The notes under the pieces are model-generated. The model searched no databases. It was not told where the DNA came from and saw only the letters and a program-made list of their open reading frames with translations. A stretch of 51,908 nt of DNA. Origin: NAK19 sp034434515 (lineage in GTDB: Bacteria; Chloroflexota; Anaerolineae; Anaerolineales; UBA4823). Every line of letters begins with the position of its first letter. Position 1 is the first letter of the stretch. Below, piece after piece: positions 32,237 through 41,143 of the stretch. Both the position numbers and the translations under genes were made by a program. The DNA lies in contig DAOTZA010000133.1 of assembly GCA_034434515.1 (NCBI GenBank), positions 1 to 51,908 of the forward strand, given 5' to 3'.

Positions 32237-33682
32237 TTAACCTAACAGACCGTTTTCTGCCACTGCCAAAATGCGCGCAATCTCGCCTTGAGTCTCTTTT
32301 GGTAAGCTCTTCTCAGGAATTGTGTCCAATATCCCCATCAGTTGCTGATGCAAGCGCTCAGCAAAGGATTTCTTCCCAGTTTTTTCCCAGATAGCGTAAG
32401 CGTTTCGGTCGCCGAGTTTTGGAACCCAGATTTCCGATTTACACAAAGCAACCGCCCGCGGTTGGGAAAGAAAATGAGAGCCGGGTCCAACCTGTTCGAT
32501 TAAGTCCAACATCATCGTATTTTGATTGACCTCCACCCCTCTCAAAATGCGTTTTGCCATTCCAATGGCCTCATCTGCCAGGACCAATAGCTCCAGCGAG
32601 CCAATGTCAGCACAATCGAGGAAGCCGACATCATGCACCAAATCCGCTCCACTTAAAGCGGAAAGCAAGGCTTGCAGGGTGATCTCCATGCTGGCTTGAG
32701 CATCAACGGTTTTGCTCTCCGAAGCCCCGCCCGTGCCCATGAACGGCAAATTCAAATAATGAGCAAGTTCAGCCGCCGCGGCTGTATAAAGACTCATCTC
32801 CGGTGAGCCGTAAGCAGGTCGAGCGGTGCGTAAATCCATTGCACCTAAAGCCGCTCCGATCATCATCGGCGCACCTGGTGTTTGCAATTGCACGATCGTC
32901 AAAGCAGCCAGAGCAGCCGCAAGATGCAAAATCAACGCGCTGGCTCCGGTCGGAGGCGATTCCAATCCTACCGTCGGACCTCCCAAACAGATGAGTGGGA
33001 TGTGGCGTTCCGCCGCCCATAAGAGACAACCCAATTGACCATCCGCAAGCCGCAGGGGTGACTCGTACGTAGCAAAGAAAGCAAAGTTGGGTTTTTCTCG
33101 AAGGGCATTTTCCCCACCAGCAACGGCGAGGGCAACTTGATAAATTCCCGCCAGAATCTTCGGTTCGGTTGCCCAGGCTACCACAGGTTTCTGCGTCACT
33201 GCGATCATCTCGGCAAATTCATACAACGGCGAAAGCACTGGCGATACATCATCGAAAATGCTCAAGCTCATCACATAATCCAGATTTTCCAATCCCTCAC
33301 ATACTCGCGCCACGTAGGCAGCATCCCCCCGGCGGGAACGTCGTCTTTCTCCGGTATAGGGATCGTAAAAATAGGTACAGGTGGGTCCAGGGCCAAAATG
33401 CACTCGACCAGGCTGGATAGAAATGTTTTTTTTCTCATCCCTTCCCCAAATCGTGAAATTGCGCGGGGCAGTTGAGAGCGCCTTTTGCACCAAAGCAGGG
33501 GGGACGAAAAAACGTGCTCCCTCTGACACGCAGCCAAAAGAACGGAGAAGCTGCTGTGCTTTGTCATTCAGCACCAAAACGCCTGTGCGGTGTAGAACCT
33601 GAAAGGCTCCTTCGACGATTTTTTGACAGGCTGCTTCATCCAATATTCGCCATTGGGGAGTGCTACTTTGATGAATGATCAT
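32237..33682 (-). CDS. MttB-superfamily methyltransferase, non-pyrrolysine (copy 1)
   Basis: A 481-residue member of the trimethylamine methyltransferase (MttB) superfamily. The family's C-terminal landmarks are present: MGTGGASESKTVDAQASMEI, LVHDVGFLDCADIGSLELLVLADE, and a closing VGPGSHFL. There is no in-frame amber codon, so it is a non-Pyl type such as those that demethylate glycine betaine, proline betaine or carnitine. Such enzymes pass a methyl group to a corrinoid protein; one is encoded at 45.4 kb. It is the last gene of the nine-gene operon, 16 bases after the racemase-like gene and convergent with rsfS. The substrate is unknown; identity with copy 2 is clearly partial. Confidence 0.9.
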   Translation of the reverse strand: MIIHQSSTPQWRILDEAACQKIVEGAFQVLHRTGVLVLNDKAQQLLRSFGCVSEGARFFVPPALVQKALSTAPRNFTIWGRDEKKNISIQPGRVHFGPGPTCTYFYDPYTGERRRSRRGDAAYVARVCEGLENLDYVMSLSIFDDVSPVLSPLYEFAEMIAVTQKPVVAWATEPKILAGIYQVALAVAGGENALREKPNFAFFATYESPLRLADGQLGCLLWAAERHIPLICLGGPTVGLESPPTGASALILHLAAALAALTIVQLQTPGAPMMIGAALGAMDLRTARPAYGSPEMSLYTAAAAELAHYLNLPFMGTGGASESKTVDAQASMEITLQALLSALSGADLVHDVGFLDCADIGSLELLVLADEAIGMAKRILRGVEVNQNTMMLDLIEQVGPGSHFLSQPRAVALCKSEIWVPKLGDRNAYAIWEKTGKKSFAERLHQQLMGILDTIPEKSLPKETQGEIARILAVAENGLLG

Positions 33683-33698
33683 ATTTCCTCGTCAAGGG

Positions 33699-34487
33699 TT
33701 AGACATGGCCATAGTAGTCGCGATGGACAACTACCGAGTAAGCAAAATCCAACAAGGTCCCCCAGCTAAAGATCGGGATCTCAATTTCGCGTTGCAAAGC
33801 CCGGGCAAAAGGGGGAAAGCCGGTGCATTCTAAAACCATCGCCCCCATATTTGGATGATTTCGATAAAAGGCAATTGCCGCTTGAAGGAATTCCCGCTCT
33901 GCCTTCTCATAATCAGCCTCGGGCAACTCCGGGCGGATACCACTTGTCCACAATCGATCAAACTCCTCACACCGTCCCTCGTCCATTGCGCCGCCAATGA
34001 CATAATTTGTCCCAAGCTGAATCCCAACCGAGGATAAATGGCGGTCAGTTAGATAGCGCGAATTTGCTACCAGGATACCCACCACTTGTTGAGATGAAAT
34101 GATCTGCTGAGCAAATGGCACCTGTAACAAGCTAGAGAGGAAGACCGGCACATTTATCGCTTCGGCGACTTCGCGCTGAAAATAGGCAAAATAACCGCAT
34201 TCGGCCAGAATGGCGCGGCATCCCAGTCTCTCCAACCGCTGAGCGGCGCGCAGTAAGGGAGGCAAACAAGGACTTTTATCTTCCTCACGCACCAACCGAT
34301 AGATATCCACCCCTTCAGCAATCTCATATTGGATCGGAAAGGGATACGCGCTGGCATTACGGACATCGCCTGGAAAGCCTGGGTAAACATCATCCAATAA
34401 AATCACCCCTAATCCCATCCCATAACAGCAGCGGTTCGGTCTGGCCCGAATCTTGCCAATACCCATGTCTATATGGGTGTGAAGCAT
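33699..34487 (-). CDS. Asp/Glu racemase-superfamily protein
   Basis: A 262-residue protein resembling the aspartate/glutamate/hydantoin racemase and arylmalonate decarboxylase superfamily. The two cysteine regions are AILAECGYF (about 96-104) and MVLECTGFPPF (about 220-230), which fit the two-cysteine active site. GVILLDDVYPGFPGDVRNASAYPFPI is the usual start of the domain. ATG 34487 has GAGG nearby and overlaps the upstream gene by 98 bases; a shorter form from 34466 or 34418 is possible. Its linkage with methyltransferase and PLP genes suggests a role in altering the stereochemistry or carboxyl group of an amino-acid-like substrate. Confidence 0.75.
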   Translation of the reverse strand: MLHTHIDMGIGKIRARPNRCCYGMGLGVILLDDVYPGFPGDVRNASAYPFPIQYEIAEGVDIYRLVREEDKSPCLPPLLRAAQRLERLGCRAILAECGYFAYFQREVAEAINVPVFLSSLLQVPFAQQIISSQQVVGILVANSRYLTDRHLSSVGIQLGTNYVIGGAMDEGRCEEFDRLWTSGIRPELPEADYEKAEREFLQAAIAFYRNHPNMGAMVLECTGFPPFARALQREIEIPIFSWGTLLDFAYSVVVHRDYYGHV

Positions 34488-35448
34488 CGTTCAGCACCTC
34501 GCAGAACAATTGAGGATCGATATTTCCGCCGCTGAGGATACAGGCAGTCTTACGAAAACGATGGCGATTCTTCCAGGCGGCCGCAAAACTCACCGCGCCA
34601 GCTCCTTCAACCACGAGATGACAGGCATGGTACAACCAGCGCATGGCATGACGCACTTCAAATAAACTCACAACTGCTGTTTCTGTCACAAATTGTCGCA
34701 CCAATTCCCACATTTGAGGAAAAACGAAAGGCGCTCCCATTCCGGAAATAAAACTGGGTGTATAGGAGGTTTCCATTGGTTTGCCTGCCTTAATTGAGAC
34801 TGTCAGCGGAGTGGCTGTTTCGACCTCGCAGGCAATAACCTTAAGGTGCGGATTCAAATAACGGGCAGCCTGTGCCACTCCAAGACAGAGTCCCCCTCCA
34901 CCATACGGTAGAAAAATCGCTTCGAGATCAGGATTCCCTTCAATAATCTCCAAGCCCAACACTGCGTGAGCGGTTATCACCGCCCGATCCGCAAATGGAT
35001 GGACAAGTTTTCCCTTCATTTCGGGATGTTCCCCCCGAATTTGAATCTGTTGGTACTCCTCAAAAGGCACTTCGATTAAACGTGCCCCGTATTGAGCAAT
35101 GGCTTCTCGCTTCACCCTCGGCGCGTCGTGTGGAACAATAACCGTACAAGCGATTCTCTTTTGTTTTGCAGCCCAAGCCAAGGCTTTACCCATGTTCCCT
35201 GCGCTGGCTGTCCAAACGCCATTTTCATCTATCTGGCTTTCTAACGCTTGCAGGGCAAAAATCGCCGCCCGGGCTTTAAACGATCCGGTTACTTGCAGGG
35301 ATTCAACCCGCGCCAAGATTTCACCCCCACCATCTGTTTCGTTATCCATCATGGACAGCCGCAACATGGGTGTATCCTGCAGACAGTCATTGAGCTTTTG
35401 ACGAGCGCGTTGAATGGCCTCAAAGCTCAACCAAAATGAGCGTTCCAT
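34390..35448 (-). CDS. PLP-dependent threonine/serine dehydratase-like enzyme
   Basis: A 352-residue fold-type II PLP enzyme of the threonine dehydratase family. The Schiff-base lysine is Lys58 in TGSFKARAA; SAGNMGKALAWAA and the glycine-rich phosphate loop YGGGGLCLG follow the family order, and ILSGGNID lies near the end. There is no ACT regulatory domain, as in catabolic dehydratases. The family also contains racemases and diaminopropionate lyases, so the substrate is not fixed. The ATG at 35448 is preferred over an upstream TTG at 35466. The 3' end overlaps the racemase-like gene, so the genes are likely coupled. Confidence 0.88.
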   Translation of the reverse strand: MERSFWLSFEAIQRARQKLNDCLQDTPMLRLSMMDNETDGGGEILARVESLQVTGSFKARAAIFALQALESQIDENGVWTASAGNMGKALAWAAKQKRIACTVIVPHDAPRVKREAIAQYGARLIEVPFEEYQQIQIRGEHPEMKGKLVHPFADRAVITAHAVLGLEIIEGNPDLEAIFLPYGGGGLCLGVAQAARYLNPHLKVIACEVETATPLTVSIKAGKPMETSYTPSFISGMGAPFVFPQMWELVRQFVTETAVVSLFEVRHAMRWLYHACHLVVEGAGAVSFAAAWKNRHRFRKTACILSGGNIDPQLFCEVLNDASHPYRHGYWQDSGQTEPLLLWDGIRGDFIG

Positions 35449-35490
35449 TAGCGCTTTTTTCCTCAAGAACCGCAGGTCACCGGTTCTGCC

Positions 35491-36735
35491 TTATAACCTG
35501 GCAAGGGCCTGGTCAAGGTCAGCAATGATGTCCTCAACATTCTCCAAACCAACCGATAAACGGATTAGCCCATCATCGATGCCGGCTGCATCCCGTTCTT
35601 CCTGGGTCATGTGTTCATGGGTGATCGTGCGGGGGTGCATACAGATCGTGCGGCTGGTACCAAATGTGACCGCATGGGTAATCAGGTGAAAGCTGTTCAT
35701 CACCTTAGCGGCTCCCTCCATCCCGTTGGGGACAACAAACGAAAGCAGGCCACCGTTTGCCTTCATCTGGCGCCGCGCCAGCTCCGCTTGGGGATGGTTG
35801 GGTAAGCCCGGATAATTGACATGCCTGACTTTAGCGTGTTGAGATAAAAATTCGGCCACGCGCTGGGCATTGCGGCTATGGCGCTCCATGCGCAGCGAGA
35901 GCGTTTCTAAATATTGGAGCATCAACCAGGCCTCAAAGGGCTGGAGGATTGCACCAACAAACTCGGTAGTGTTCCAACGAATATCTTCAATTAAACCTTC
36001 CGGTCCAATCACTGCTCCGCCCAGCACGGTCGCGTTACCACATAAAAACTTGGTCAATGAAAGCAAAACAATATCTGCGCCCAGTTCCATCGGTTTCTGT
36101 AAAGCGGGTGTTGCTGTGGTGTTATCTACCATTAAGGGCACTCCGTGCCGATGAGCCACTTCGGCAACCCCTTGAATGTCCGTCACTTGCAGACAAGGAT
36201 TGCTTGGCGTCTCCACCCAAACCAGTTTCGTCCGCTCGTCAATGGCTTTCTCCCACGCTTCGAGATTGGTAAAATCGCGCACAAAGCGGAACTCTACATT
36301 ACAACGCTCTGGAAAGATTGAAGCCGCTTGTTTATATCCTTCGCCAAAAGTGTTTAACGTGGTCACCACATTATCCCCTGGGCGGGCGAGGGTAAAGATC
36401 AATTGAAAAAGGGCTTGCGAACCCGAACAAGCGGTCACACACGCTTCGCCACCTTCTAAGGCAGCTAATCGTTTTTCCAAAACACTCACCGTTGGCGTCT
36501 TGCTGCGTCCATAGATGTAATTTGGGAACTTCTCAAAACATTCGTAAGGGTAGGTCATCGATTGGACAATCGGCACCGCAAAGGAGCGAAACTCGTCGAC
36601 ATCTTCCAGCGGACGGAAGCCGCTATGCAAGGCGCGGGTATCAAAACCGAGCTCCTGGTCAGGTGCAACTGACTTTCGACCATTGGGGTCATATTTCCAA
36701 GGATCACGGAGAAAGAATGGCTTTTCGGTGTGCAT
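35491..36735 (-). CDS. Cys/Met-metabolism PLP enzyme (cystathionine gamma-synthase/methionine gamma-lyase type)
   Basis: A 414-residue fold-type I PLP enzyme of the trans-sulfuration family. The Schiff-base lysine is Lys229 in LLSLTKFLCGN; YGRSKTPT, VETPSNP and the C-terminal RLSVGLENVEDIIADLDQAL are classic. The usual DNTFATP reads DNTTATP here, a small change by the cofactor. Members catalyse gamma- or beta-elimination or replacement at sulfur- or oxygen-substituted amino acids; the exact reaction is not evident. An AAGGATC region precedes the start. Placement beside an importer and methyltransferases suggests catabolism of a methylthio- or N-methyl amino acid rather than biosynthesis. Confidence 0.88.
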   Translation of the reverse strand: MHTEKPFFLRDPWKYDPNGRKSVAPDQELGFDTRALHSGFRPLEDVDEFRSFAVPIVQSMTYPYECFEKFPNYIYGRSKTPTVSVLEKRLAALEGGEACVTACSGSQALFQLIFTLARPGDNVVTTLNTFGEGYKQAASIFPERCNVEFRFVRDFTNLEAWEKAIDERTKLVWVETPSNPCLQVTDIQGVAEVAHRHGVPLMVDNTTATPALQKPMELGADIVLLSLTKFLCGNATVLGGAVIGPEGLIEDIRWNTTEFVGAILQPFEAWLMLQYLETLSLRMERHSRNAQRVAEFLSQHAKVRHVNYPGLPNHPQAELARRQMKANGGLLSFVVPNGMEGAAKVMNSFHLITHAVTFGTSRTICMHPRTITHEHMTQEERDAAGIDDGLIRLSVGLENVEDIIADLDQALARL

Positions 36736-36774
36736 AAAGAAGATCCTTTCTGGTTGATTGTTTCTCTATACCTC

Positions 36775-38835
36775 TCACGGAGTAATACGATAGAGCTCAT
36801 CAGGAGACAAATGACAGACAATGCGATGTCCACCCCCAAAATCGCGCCCAGGTGGTTCTTCGCGATCACAAATCTCCCCCACCTTGAACGGGCAGCGGGT
36901 GTGAAAACGACAACCCGCGGGGGGATTCACCGCACTCGGTACTCGACCGCTAAGGCGAACGTGGGAAACCTTCAACTCTGGATTTGGGCGCGGTACAGCA
37001 GCTAGCAAAGCCGCTGTGTAAGGATGATGAGGAGGAGTGTAAATAGCCTCACAAGGGCCAATTTCAACGATTTTACCTAAATACATCACCGCTACCTCAT
37101 CCGAGAAAAAGCGCACCGCACTGAGATCGTGTGAGATCAAAATCATGGTTGTATTTTGACTGTTTTGGATTTCCAAAAGCAAATTCAATACCGCGGCTTG
37201 GACAGATACATCAAGAGCAGAGACTGGCTCATCGCAAATCAACAGGGCTGGTTGGGAGGCTATAGCGCGAGCGATACCGATGCGCTGTTTTTCACCTCCA
37301 CTAAGCTGGCGCGGCATGCGATAATAATAACTTTCATCCAATTTAACTGCCCGCAATAAGCGGCCTACTTCCTCTTGAATTTGACCTTTTGAGACGGTGC
37401 GAAAGCGGCGCAGGGTAAAGGCAATTTGATCCCCAACACAATAAGAAGGATTCAAAACGCTGTTGGGGTCCTGGAAGACCATCTGCATTTTTTGGATAAT
37501 TTCCAAGGAACGCTTTTGAACCGGAACGGAAATATCCAAACCGATAAATTCAATTTTTCCGTCGTATAAAGGCTCTAAACCGACAATTGCGCGCGCTACG
37601 GTGCTTTTCCCGCAACCCGATTCGCCAACAATCCCCAAAGTTCGCCCGCGTTGTATGTGGAAATCAACCCCATCCGCAGCGTGCACATAGCGGCGTTTTT
37701 CCAATCCAAAATATCCGCCAACGGTTTGAAAGGGTACCGGATAATATACCTTGACCCTCTCTAAACGAAGCAGGCGCGGCGGGTTTTCATCCCAGCGTTC
37801 AGGGCAGGGTTCAAGCTCTTCCTCCAGACACTCGCTGCCTAACGTTCCATGGACCCACTCGGATGCCCGCCAACAACGCACATAATGCCTGGGTTGAATC
37901 TCCTCCTGCACAGGATGATCGTGAAAACACTGGTCTTGGGCAAATTCACATCGAGGTGAAAAGATACAGCCTTGAGGCAATTGGTGAGGTGATGGCACTC
38001 GACCCGGAATAGGCACTAATCGTCGTGTGCCTTTTGGAGCATCGACATCGGGCAAACATCGCATCAGCCCCATTGTGTATGGATGCAAGGGACGATGAAA
38101 GATTTCACCTGCATCGGCGAGTTCAACAATTTCACCGGCGTACATCACGGCTATTTTGTGCGAGACGCGCGCCACCACTCCCATATTGTGTGAGATGTAC
38201 AAGGTTGCCGTCTGATACTGAGCCTGTAACTCGGCGATCAAGTCTAAAACTGCCGCCTCAACGGTTACATCTAAGGCAGTGGTCGGTTCATCCATAATCA
38301 GTAGGGAAGGATTATTAAGCAATGCCATGGCAATCAAGACGCGCTGTTGTTGTCCTCCCGACAACTGATGCGGATAACGACGCATTGTCCCCTCAGCATC
38401 TGGCATGTAGACGCGTTTTAACGCATCCAGCACTTGCTCATAGGCATCCTTTTTCGTTAGGCCGCGGTGGGTCATCAAAGTCTCTGCCATTTGATCCTGA
38501 ATGCGCATGGTCGGGTTAAGCGCTGACATAGGCTCTTGATAGACCATCGAGATTTCCGCCCCGCGCAAACGCCTCAACTCATTCTCCGTCCGATTCCGCA
38601 AAGATTGGCCGCGAAATAGAATTTCGCCTTGGCGAATGAACCCATTTGCACCTAAAAAATTAACAATCGAATAAGCCACCGTGCTTTTACCGCAACCTGA
38701 CTCACCCACCAATCCCAGGTTTTCACCGCGCCAGATCTCAAAACTGACATCCCGCACGGCATCGACGATTCGCTTGCGAGTTTTGTAACTGACAGCTAAA
38801 TTTTGAACCGCTAAGATCGGGAGATTATCTTCCAT
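36775..38835 (-). CDS. Dpp/Opp-type ABC transporter, fused DppD-DppF ATPase
   Basis: A 686-residue protein with two complete ABC ATPase domains in tandem. The first has Walker A GESGCGKST (Lys50) and signature LSGGQQQRV; the second has GESGCGKST at about 410 and LSGGEKQRIG. Each is followed by the oligopeptide-transporter C-terminal domain with conserved cysteines (GCIFSPRCEF and GCRFHTRCPF). In model species DppD and DppF are separate, but such fusions are common in this family. ATG 38835 lies 14 bases after the permease stop; the upstream ATG at 38889 is less likely. Energises import through the two adjacent permeases. Confidence 0.93.
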   Translation of the reverse strand: MEDNLPILAVQNLAVSYKTRKRIVDAVRDVSFEIWRGENLGLVGESGCGKSTVAYSIVNFLGANGFIRQGEILFRGQSLRNRTENELRRLRGAEISMVYQEPMSALNPTMRIQDQMAETLMTHRGLTKKDAYEQVLDALKRVYMPDAEGTMRRYPHQLSGGQQQRVLIAMALLNNPSLLIMDEPTTALDVTVEAAVLDLIAELQAQYQTATLYISHNMGVVARVSHKIAVMYAGEIVELADAGEIFHRPLHPYTMGLMRCLPDVDAPKGTRRLVPIPGRVPSPHQLPQGCIFSPRCEFAQDQCFHDHPVQEEIQPRHYVRCWRASEWVHGTLGSECLEEELEPCPERWDENPPRLLRLERVKVYYPVPFQTVGGYFGLEKRRYVHAADGVDFHIQRGRTLGIVGESGCGKSTVARAIVGLEPLYDGKIEFIGLDISVPVQKRSLEIIQKMQMVFQDPNSVLNPSYCVGDQIAFTLRRFRTVSKGQIQEEVGRLLRAVKLDESYYYRMPRQLSGGEKQRIGIARAIASQPALLICDEPVSALDVSVQAAVLNLLLEIQNSQNTTMILISHDLSAVRFFSDEVAVMYLGKIVEIGPCEAIYTPPHHPYTAALLAAVPRPNPELKVSHVRLSGRVPSAVNPPAGCRFHTRCPFKVGEICDREEPPGRDFGGGHRIVCHLSPDELYRITP

Positions 38836-38848
38836 ATACCTGTCATCC

Positions 38849-39763
38849 TCATTGATAACGCATACTTTCTTCCCGCAAGCCATCGGCAAACAGATTCAAG
38901 CCGATGACTAAACTGATGATCGAGAGCGTTGCAGTCAGCACCGGCCAGAGATTAACGGTCATGCGGGTATGTCCTTCCTGCACCATTCCGCCCCAATCAG
39001 GAGTGGGTGGAGGTAGCCCCAAGCCGAGAAATCCGAGCGTTCCGATGTAGAATGCGGCATAGCCAACGCGCATCAGAAAATCGACAATGAGCGGCCCACG
39101 ACAGTTTGGCAAGATCTCCCGCAACATAATCACTGCATCTGAGTCTCCGCGCAGCTTGGCTGCTGCGACATACTCTCTGGTGCGAATATCCATAGTTAAA
39201 GCTCGAACCAAACGAGCTATGCCTGGCGTGCCGCCAATTGCAATGGCAATCACCACGTTTAAGGCCGACGGACCTAAAGCAGAGATGATAATCATGTAAA
39301 GCAATATCGTCGGGAACGCCATGAAGGCATCCAGAACGCGCATGATCGTTTCGTCTATCCAACCACCGTAATAGCCGGCCGGTAGTCCTAAGGCAATCCC
39401 CGCCAGAAAAGCCACCAAAACCGAAGCCGGCCCAAGCAGTAAAATGGTGCGCGCCCCGAACAATAAACGAGCCAGCACATCGCGTCCTAAATGATCCGTT
39501 CCGAGAAGATGCTGACTTGAGGGAGGTTTATTGATTTGAGTATAGTCCTGTTCATAAGGTGTATAATGGCTAATTTGAGGGGCAAAAACAGCCAGGATCA
39601 CCCAAATCAGCACGATGATCAGGCCAACCATTGCCGTTGGTGAAGCCCAAATCAAAGCAAGAAAATCCTGCAATCTTCGCCCGAGGCTGGGTGGACGGAT
39701 TTCTTCCAAGGTTGGGCTGCTCTTGGGGGAGGAGTTTCGCGGTAAAGATAAACTCTGTCCCAT
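38849..39763 (-). CDS. Dpp/Opp-type ABC transporter permease (DppC-like)
   Basis: A 304-residue permease with six predicted membrane helices and an N-terminal cytoplasmic segment. HLLGTDHLGRDVLARLLFGAR is the classic DppC/OppC signature, and the EAA-type coupling loop is REYVAAAKLRGDSDAVIMLREILPN. It is the partner of the DppB-like permease 13 bases upstream. The system imports small peptides or, in many bacteria, opines, nickel or N-methylated compounds; substrate choice depends on the binding protein. Confidence 0.95.
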   Translation of the reverse strand: MGQSLSLPRNSSPKSSPTLEEIRPPSLGRRLQDFLALIWASPTAMVGLIIVLIWVILAVFAPQISHYTPYEQDYTQINKPPSSQHLLGTDHLGRDVLARLLFGARTILLLGPASVLVAFLAGIALGLPAGYYGGWIDETIMRVLDAFMAFPTILLYMIIISALGPSALNVVIAIAIGGTPGIARLVRALTMDIRTREYVAAAKLRGDSDAVIMLREILPNCRGPLIVDFLMRVGYAAFYIGTLGFLGLGLPPPTPDWGGMVQEGHTRMTVNLWPVLTATLSIISLVIGLNLFADGLREESMRYQ

Positions 39764-39776
39764 CCTGTTCCTTTCC

Positions 39777-41087
39777 CTAGTTGTAACGGATGCGCGGGTT
39801 GATTGCAGCGTAGATCACATCGGCAATCAATTGTGTTCCCACAGCTAAAGCGATCAAGATCATGGAACAAGCTTCGATGGTATAGACATCTTTGTACAAA
39901 GCGGCGTTCAGGATGAGGTTTCCCAGCCCGGGATAACCAAAAACCGACTCAACCACAACCAGACCACCGATAAACCAATTGACATGCAGCATGATCACCG
40001 TAATCGGAGCCATCATGGCGTTGCGCAGAACATGCTGAAAGATTATGCGGCTTCTGCTCAAACCCTTTAAAATCGCCGTGCGCACATAAGCGCTGTTCAT
40101 CACTTCGACAACACTGGCGCGAGTCATCCGCACCACATATCCAATTTCTACCAGACTTGCTGTCAGCACCGGGAGAATTAACAGCTTCGGTTGTTTTAGA
40201 ACAGCCAGTTCCTCCATAAACACGGTTGCTCCAGGCAGGAGTTTCAACCATAGGGCAAAGATCATAATCAAGAGAATGCCAGTAGCAAAATCCGGTGAAG
40301 CCGCTGTCACCAGGCTAGACACCGAAATAAAACGATCGAGGAATTTTCCCTCGTTCAACCCGGCAATTAAACCGAGCAAGATCGCTAAAGGGATGGAAAA
40401 GGCAATTGCCAGGGCTGCTAAAATAAGAGAATTGACAAAACGCCTGGCAATCACCTCCGAAACAGGTCGTTTGTAACGCAGGGAAATCCCTGCATCGCCG
40501 CGGATCAATCCCTTGCTCAGGGGGATATAATCCACTGGCGAATCGGTTTCGGCAATCCATCCCGAATATTCATAGCGATATTCGATTCCTCCCTCGCCCT
40601 CCACCCAGAGAGCTGCTCGATTGGCATTATCGATCCCCCAAAAGAAGCGCCGACCTTCTTCATTCACCTTCCATCTGGCGCTATCGTCCACTTTAATGAC
40701 ACTGCCATCGTCTTGGCGGATCATGCGGATCAATTGTCCGTTTTGCACATCCCATTGCACCAGATTTCCCTGGGGGTCGACCGCCCACCATTGACGGTAT
40801 TTTTGTACCGTTCCTTCGCTAATCGTGATCTCCTTGAGGGGATACCCAACGACCCGCTCGGCTTGCCAATCTGAGCCAAAAAGCCATGAAATATAGCGAA
40901 TGACCACCGGGCGATCTAAACCCAATTGATTCTGCATCGATTGCTCTTGCTCTGGGGTGGCGTAAGCCCCAAGGATATTGCGGGCAACATTACCTGGAGC
41001 GATCTCGACAATAGCAAAAACCAGAATCGAGACCAGCAACATCGTCAATAACATTGTAAACAAGCGCCGCAAAATGTATCGCGCCAT
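39777..41087 (-). CDS. Dpp/Opp-type ABC transporter permease (DppB-like) with a large extracytoplasmic insert
   Basis: A 436-residue permease, about 120 longer than usual DppB. The N-terminal helix (MARYILRRLFTMLLTML), the QLGLDRPVVIRYISWL segment and the C-terminal core with five helices and the coupling loop (YVRTAILKGLSRSRIIFQHVLRN) are standard. Between about residue 90 and 205 an insert, rich in Trp and charged residues (YRQWWAVDPQG, ARWKVNEEGRRFFWG, AALWVEGEGG, YRYEYSGW), sits in the extracytoplasmic loop that normally leads directly to GDAGISL. ATG 41087 has GAGG just upstream; the longer open frame is an artefact. The insert may help docking of the binding protein. Confidence 0.92.
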   Translation of the reverse strand: MARYILRRLFTMLLTMLLVSILVFAIVEIAPGNVARNILGAYATPEQEQSMQNQLGLDRPVVIRYISWLFGSDWQAERVVGYPLKEITISEGTVQKYRQWWAVDPQGNLVQWDVQNGQLIRMIRQDDGSVIKVDDSARWKVNEEGRRFFWGIDNANRAALWVEGEGGIEYRYEYSGWIAETDSPVDYIPLSKGLIRGDAGISLRYKRPVSEVIARRFVNSLILAALAIAFSIPLAILLGLIAGLNEGKFLDRFISVSSLVTAASPDFATGILLIMIFALWLKLLPGATVFMEELAVLKQPKLLILPVLTASLVEIGYVVRMTRASVVEVMNSAYVRTAILKGLSRSRIIFQHVLRNAMMAPITVIMLHVNWFIGGLVVVESVFGYPGLGNLILNAALYKDVYTIEACSMILIALAVGTQLIADVIYAAINPRIRYN

Positions 41088-41143
41088 ATCCTCATCCTTT
41101 TTGGTCGCCAGTTGATATTTACGCCCGCAAAACAACGATCAAA

